From positions 16,869,247-16,933,246 of the forward strand of contig JACMZG010001914.1 of assembly GCA_018340805.1 (NCBI GenBank): a DNA stretch of 64,000 nt, given 5' to 3'. Both the position numbers and the translations under genes were made by a program. This document shows positions 58,729 to 64,000 of this stretch, piece after piece (within the stretch, counting starts at the first letter, position 1; every line of letters begins with the position of its first letter). The DNA comes from Microvelia longipes (taxonomy: Eukaryota; Arthropoda; Insecta; Hemiptera; Veliidae). The notes under the pieces are model-generated. The model was not told the DNA's origin, did not search any database, and saw only the letters and a program-made list of their open reading frames with translations.

Positions 58729-59618
58729 ACGGTGTATCTCGGAACTGTTCCTCAATTAATCAGACTAGAAATGAGTAACTATCTCGTTATCAATACTTTA
58801 AACTCGATCGAGTTTAAAGAATCAGCTACCGTCGATACTTGATGTTGGTTATGAATATCCCTGGACCGGTTTCGGCATAAAGCCATCATCAGCAGGCGAG
58901 GCAACACTCGAGCTCTTAACTAATAAAGTCTCAATGAGCACGATGAGCACTCTGAAGATTAGATTCGTCGTGTTCATTGATACTAAAAGTTATTCACGGA
59001 TATAACTTTATTAGTTGAGAGCTCGAGTATTGCCCCGCCTGATCATAATGGCGTTATGCCGAAACCGGTCCAGGGATATTCATATCCAACAGCAAGTAAC
59101 GACGGTAGCTGATTCTTCGATAGCTTCTTCAATTTGCCGTAAATACAACCTTTTTAACTTTGGACTCGCTTTGCTCGTTCTCAAAATATGAAAACCCCCT
59201 TATTTATAATTTAGCATAACTTGGGACTGAATTTCTTAGACAGAAAGATCAATTTTAATGATTCTTACCGCTAAAAATCCGACACAAACTAAAAATACAC
59301 TAACCAAATAATAAATAAACTTTGTATACTTCCCTTTGCTAAAACATCCATTTCAGGTGTTATAATACCTGTTGTCTTAAAATATTTTTTTATTTATAAC
59401 ATAAAGAAATATAAAACACCAAATTTCAACCCAATTGGATTTGGAACGATTTTTAAAAAACGACATTTACTAAAATCGAGCTAATGCTTATAAAATGGAA
59501 CAAAACACATGTGTTGGTCTTGTATAGAACTTATATGCGTGATACATTTCAAATAGATTATGTGTACAATTTTTTTTATTGCATTATCTTTAGGTACGTC
59601 ATATAAAAGAACACCCTG
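58729..59618 (+). mobile_element. dispersed repeat family R, copy R4, with a nested foldback
   Basis: The head ACGGTGTATCTCGGAACTGT then TCCTCA matches R1 and R2. After the nested element it resumes with TTTGGACTCGCTTTGCTCGT and the body (CCAAATTTCAACCCAATTGG, then AATGCTTATAAAATGGAAC). It ends AGAACACCCTGTA, an inverted CAGGGTG terminus not preserved in R1-R3. Confidence 0.55.
58817..59118. mobile_element. ~300-bp foldback nested in R4
   Basis: Inverted arms of ~115 bp start AAGAATCAGCTACCGTCG on the left. They include CCCTGGACCGGTTTCGGCAT and CTCGAGCTCTTAACTAATAA on the left, with complements on the right, around a ~70-bp centre. The outward strand of each arm carries CCGAAACCGGTCCAGG preceded by a hairpin, resembling a hammerhead ribozyme core (see findings). 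Confidence 0.7.
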
Positions 59619-60855
59619 TAAAATATAAGAATGAAAAAAACTTATACTTTTGATGATACAGCAAAAAAATGAAAAATATATTTAAACATGTTCTTTTGGC
59701 GGGAAAACGGTCTCGACTGCTTGTGAGAAGTCACACGTATGAATACCGCCGTTTAGTATAATATTCACTAGAGCAACACTCATAAGAGTTTATTCTATAC
59801 TGTCAACAAGATGATAGTGTCAGCTGTAGTCATCAGGTTCCTTAGGCATTGTATTACCTCGATCACGGAATTGTTTTGTTTCAGTCTTCTTTACATTCTA
59901 TTGAACTGTAAGCAACCGTTGACCTTACGATATTTCTAACTAAAACTCCCATCTGTACCTTAAAACACCCAACCTTCATAACGTTTGGTGTTCACTCCAC
60001 TCTCCTCTTCTTTAAATGCTTATTTAGACTATTAAAATTAAATTAAAGGTTTTTTTACAGCTTAATATATTTTTTTAAACACATTTAATCATTTTATGAG
60101 CAATAAAATTTTTTTGGAAAAATGCATATCATATCAAATACTCAATTGATCCAATAATTTTATCGTGTTCAATAACTTTTTATATAATTCTGTTTATATA
60201 ATTCTGCTGAGTCATTAATAACCACAGAACCCTTTGCATATTATCAAGTTACTTGATCATGTTTATTACAAAATTTCAATTATTACATAAATCTTTTTTT
60301 TTGTACGCAAACATTAAAAATTAAATTTTATTTTCAACAGCTTACAACTTTATATAGGAATTTCTTGATTTATCTTTCACGTCAATTAATTACCTAAAAG
60401 TAAAAAATATGGATTATTCCATGAATAATACGAGTACCAAATTTGACTTCAAATAAAAACTATGGGAATTATGTAATAAATATAATACCGTACGAAATTG
60501 CTTGCATTATCGTCTACAAAAAGTTCATTAATAAAACTAAGAAGGTGAAGTATGTAAGTAGAAGGAAAGTATTGTATGAACTAGCAATGCTACAAGTTGT
60601 ATGCGTGTATACAAACCTATAAATTACTATTTAAACATTGCTTAAACGAAACGATGCGCCAATATAAGTGAAATGTTTAGCTATAAACACCTGTTGACCC
60701 AACAACCCCCTTTCTAACACGCAATCCTACCAACATCTGTCCATTAAATCATTATTTTATATACCTTTTTCACTTTCCCATTGCATTGTGGTTAAACTGA
60801 TTTATTTTCACTTTTTTAATAATTATTTCAATATAGTAATTTATCAATGCCAGAA
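59619..60855. other. intergenic AT-rich DNA
   Basis: No gene or repeat recognised. Confidence 0.5.
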
Positions 60856-60931
60856 AGATATATTATTAGTGAGGACATACCTCATCTCAATACATCGACA
60901 GGTTTGAAACGTCTTTTTGGAGGTCTTAGGC
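60856..60931 (+). mobile_element. family A MITE, left fragment (copy 5)
   Basis: The left end AGATATATTATTAGTGAGGA then CATACCTCATCTCAATACAT matches the first ~75 bp of the family. It stops at GGTCTTAGGC, where another TIR element is inserted. Confidence 0.6.
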
Positions 60932-61440
60932 AAGGATCTTGAATAAAGGGGATGAGGCACTAAGTCGATTTGTCATATAACAAAGTGACCCCTTGGAAGA
61001 CGAAAAATAGAAAAGAATTCAACACAAAACACATGTCAAAAACCAACTGCACATGCTAGGCACAAACTGCGCATGCTTACAATCCTTATAACAGAGCAAA
61101 TCTTAAATTTTAGAGGAAACCTTACCTCTCAATAGTTTTCCTATTGTTTATTGCTTGAAAAGGTTATAAACAAGCATTAATTATCACTCACTAAAGTTAC
61201 TAAATATAGTCCATAATTAAAAATTAAATAAGCACAAATGACTTAACAAACACCAAAAGTAACAATCACAAGAAACACAGAAGAAAGTTGAGAAGCAAAC
61301 TCGACACCCTTGCTACATAACCTGCGTTTGGCGCCTTTTTTTAATTATAATTATGGGAAGGCAAGTTTTCTCTTAATGCTCTATCTCATCAACTTCCATG
61401 AGGTGAGAAAAGTTGCTTATCCCCTTTATTCAAGATCTTT
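60932..61440. mobile_element. ~509-bp TIR element with 10-bp target duplication
   Basis: The left end AAGGATCTTGAATAAAGGGG then ATGAG, and the reverse complement of the right end AAAGATCTTGAATAAAGGGG then ATAAG, agree at 23 of 25 bases. GGTCTTAGGC occurs on both sides (60922-60931 and 61441-61450), a 10-bp duplication extendable to 11 if the terminal A is shared. That length suits Mutator-like elements. No transposase frame; a short frame at 61310-61510 crosses the right end and is not real. Confidence 0.75.
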
Positions 61441-61451
61441 GGTCTTAGGCA

Positions 61452-61757
61452 TAGAGATTACTAGGGGGGGCATAGCCTACCTCAATCCAGAAACAAACAG
61501 AGAGACTTGAAACATCGTTTTGGGGCTTTCAGGGGCTCTATGTAACCACATTAAAACCTCCTTCAAGAATGAGTTAAGGTTATATTAAATTCAATGTTTT
61601 TGATTTCCTGTACATTGTTTGAGTTATAATTTATATTTTTAACGTTCTTCTATATAAGTTACTGTAATTTTATTCTGATTATTTCATTGTATTTATAAGC
61701 GAAGGTGGTCAGGTTGTTTCAAAATTTAGCCCATAGAGCCTCTTTGGTAATAATAAG
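61452..61757 (+). mobile_element. family A MITE, copy 6
   Basis: Left TAGAGATTACTAGGGGGGGC then ATAGCC; right AGAGCCTCTTTGGTAATAATA. All internal blocks are present. It joins copy 7 without spacer. Confidence 0.75.
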
Positions 61758-62024
61758 AGACCTGAAACATCATTTTGGGCTCTCAGGGGCTCTGTGTAAC
61801 CTCACTGAAACCTCTTCCAACAGTGAGTCAAGATTATAATAAACCAATCGTTGTCGGCTTCCCATACATTGTTTGTGTTTTGATTTGAATTTTAAACGCC
61901 CTTCTGTAAAAGTTGGAGTAATTTTGTTCTGTTTATTTGATTTCATTGATAGTCGAAGATGGTTAGGTTATTTTTTCGTTGCTTCAAAATTTAACTAAAA
62001 TGACCCCTCTAGTAATAAATCTCT
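61758..62024 (+). mobile_element. family A MITE, copy 7, lacking the left ~40 bp
   Basis: It starts within the family at AGACCTGAAACATCATTTTG and runs through GGCTCTCAGGGGCTCTGTGT to the right end GACCCCTCTAGTAATAAAT then CTCT. Head-to-tail with copy 6. Confidence 0.7.
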
Positions 62025-62240
62025 ATGGTCTAATGTCGTTGAAACCTCAACTAAAAATATTTTAAGGTTATAATGAATCAATAGATAAGGCTTTTCGCAA
62101 ATTGTTTCTTTTTTTTAACGTTTTATTAAGTTACTGCAGATGTTTACTGTTTATTAGATTATAACATTAATCGATGTTAAGGTTACACTTTTGAAGTTTC
62201 AAAATTCAACCAATAGCGACTCACTAGTAATAAAATCTCT
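62025..62240 (+). mobile_element. family A MITE, copy 8, lacking the left ~100 bp
   Basis: It starts near GTTGAAACCTCAAC, keeps TTAAGGTTATAATGAATCAA, and ends CTCACTAGTAATAAAATCTCT. Head-to-tail with copy 7, making a three-copy row. Confidence 0.6.
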
Positions 62241-64000
62241 GTGATGTTTACATTCTACAGCTACTTCGCTCGTCCTCAGAATGTTGTTAACCCAAAGCTT
62301 AATGTACCTCGGCCCATGTAATGTACTTCGGTCCTGTTACACTAAACCTCAGAATAATGAAGTATTACCCAACATTTTGGGTAATATTATATAACTTAGG
62401 ATAAATTAAAGCTTTGGTATGTTTTCCATTAGTTAGCAATCAAATAAGGTAAAATAGGAAATAAATTTTTATCTTCATGATTCCATTATAATTTCTTTGG
62501 TAGCTTAGGTTTTTTTAATATTCCATAAGAATAATAGCAATATAATTTATCATTATATCCATTTTGTGTTGGTTCATTTTATGCTGTACAATTTAAATTT
62601 AAATTAAAAAAAACTTTAGCCTATAATGTTTAGTACCATTATACAATTAAATTATGTTGTCGCGGATATGATGATTGCCATCAAATTTAATTTATTAGCT
62701 CATTTATTTGTGTGCCAAGTTTCAAATATATTACACAAATAGAGCAGGAATTATGCGTGACAGACAAACAGCAACTGCATGCAAAACCATTCAGAATGTC
62801 TTGAAGAGCCAATAACGGACAAACTCAATGAAGTTTCGGTTCAGTTTTCTAAGGGATCAAAATACTTTAAGAATGAAGAAACAAAATAACTCTTATATTT
62901 CAACTTACTAAGACTTATTTGAACATCTTAATTTATAAAGCAATAAAAATGTTCAGTTGAGCCACGCATATAAAGAAATCGTTTCAGTATAGCTAAAAAT
63001 AAGATAAGAAATAATATTAAAATAAATTAATAAGACATTAATTAAAAGTTATGTTAAAAAATAAAAATGTCTTGCTATGAAATTATGTTAAATAATTTCA
63101 AATCTAAAAACTGTAGCATACTAAACTTTATGTATTATTGACATCCATATATATTTAGTATTAACATATTTTTAAGTAAAGTCGATTGTTATCAATTTTA
63201 GCAGCTATAAAATGATTAAAATGAAATAATATTTTATTAAAATATTATAATAAACACATTCTAACCTAAGACCCCTTATAATTTGCAATATGTTAAGAAA
63301 TTGTTTAAATAATAAGGTTTTTAACATTACGAAATAGTAATTAATAACTGCAAATTTACAACAAATAAGTAATCATATTTGAATAAAATTTAGCAAAAAT
63401 GCGGTGAACAATAAATTTCGTGGACGTGAATGAGGCGCCAAGTGATTTAGTAATTTTTATCAAAGAAAATAACGCCATTTATTATTTTTTTTAATGAATT
63501 GGAAAGAAAAATAAGCTTATTTTGAAGTAAATAAAACGCAATTCTTCAGGCCGTTCAGAAAGAGTAGCCCGCCTATTGGTCATATCGCTTTAGGACCTTT
63601 TATCTATTTAGTGCCCCCCCCCAAAAAAAACAGACCTCATTCTACTAGTATAAAAAAAAACAGAGTATGACAGTTATATATTGTTCTTAAAACAAGAGTA
63701 AAGAAGTCGTTCTTCTGGTTGTTTTTGGCTTTTCTAGCTGCAAATATATCTTGAATCAGGACTCCAAACAGATTGCATATGGCCTAAGCCATAAGGGAAT
63801 TTTCTATTTAAAATTTTAATTAATTTTTATCGAAAGCTCTTTTCTGTTAAATTATTTTTATCTCCCGCATGAGTACAATCACTGGATTGTTTTTCTTACA
63901 AGTCTCATCAAGCCACTGAAGCTGATCTAACCCCAATACTTGTAACACATAATTTTTGTTTATTTTAAGCCCCGTTTAAAAGTTAAGGGACTTAACAAAC
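62241..64000. other. intergenic AT-rich DNA
   Basis: No gene recognised. A fragment of the family R motif (CTACTTCGCTCGTCCTCAGA) lies at ~62264-62283. A C-run next to an A-run lies near 63613. Confidence 0.45.

Overview
The window is non-coding, AT-rich nuclear DNA from a metazoan, most likely an arthropod. Three things point there: a BEL/Pao-type LTR retrotransposon (a lineage found in animals), many foldback and MITE-like elements inserted at TA-rich sites, and abundant (TA)n microsatellites. Many near-identical repeats differ by one-base indels, which suggests either age or residual long-read error. There is one assembly gap (15637-16500, all N). I see no complete host gene. The only long, convincing reading frame belongs to the retrotransposon.

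Layout. 1-7320: a tRNA-headed, poly(A)-tailed retroposon-like sequence is split by a nearly intact Pao element (862-7222). The element has 0.9-kb LTRs, a 5-bp target duplication TTGGG and one 1055-codon gag-protease ORF, but no polymerase. 8.6-10.4 kb: two copies of a ~0.76-kb terminal-inverted-repeat (TIR) element with 8-bp target duplications. 11.6-12.5 kb: a 44-bp minisatellite. 14.6-15.2 kb: a degenerate ~65-bp array. 16.65-21.73 kb: a giant palindrome made of about eight ~335-bp units in one orientation facing about eight inverted units. A 1.2-kb foldback follows at 21.8-23.0 kb. 25.6-26.1 kb: a fossil RNase H region of a non-LTR retrotransposon. 27-40 kb: mostly featureless AT-rich DNA with a few possible exons. 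39.96-40.12 kb: interleaved inverted repeats. 43.1-43.8 kb: a foldback. 44.5-44.9 kb: a 53-bp minisatellite with a three-unit higher-order pattern. 46.3-48.0 kb: a tRNA-like SINE followed by a smaller sister of the giant palindrome. 51-52.5 kb: long (TA)n tracts. 52.7-62.2 kb: MITEs, foldbacks and a nested TIR element.

The strongest candidate for something new is a group of elements that share CAGGGTG termini, insert beside or within (TA)n tracts, and are foldbacks. Two of them (16.65-21.73 and 46.66-47.96 kb) have arms built from tandem, mutually homologous ~330-bp units, so they behave like a satellite carried inside an inverted-repeat transposon. None has a visible transposase in this window, so mobilisation would have to be in trans.

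Exon-like segments (8065-8247, 14451-14516, 33307-33444, and 38483-38605 on the minus strand) are listed at low confidence only. They rest on splice-site-like flanks and one open frame each.
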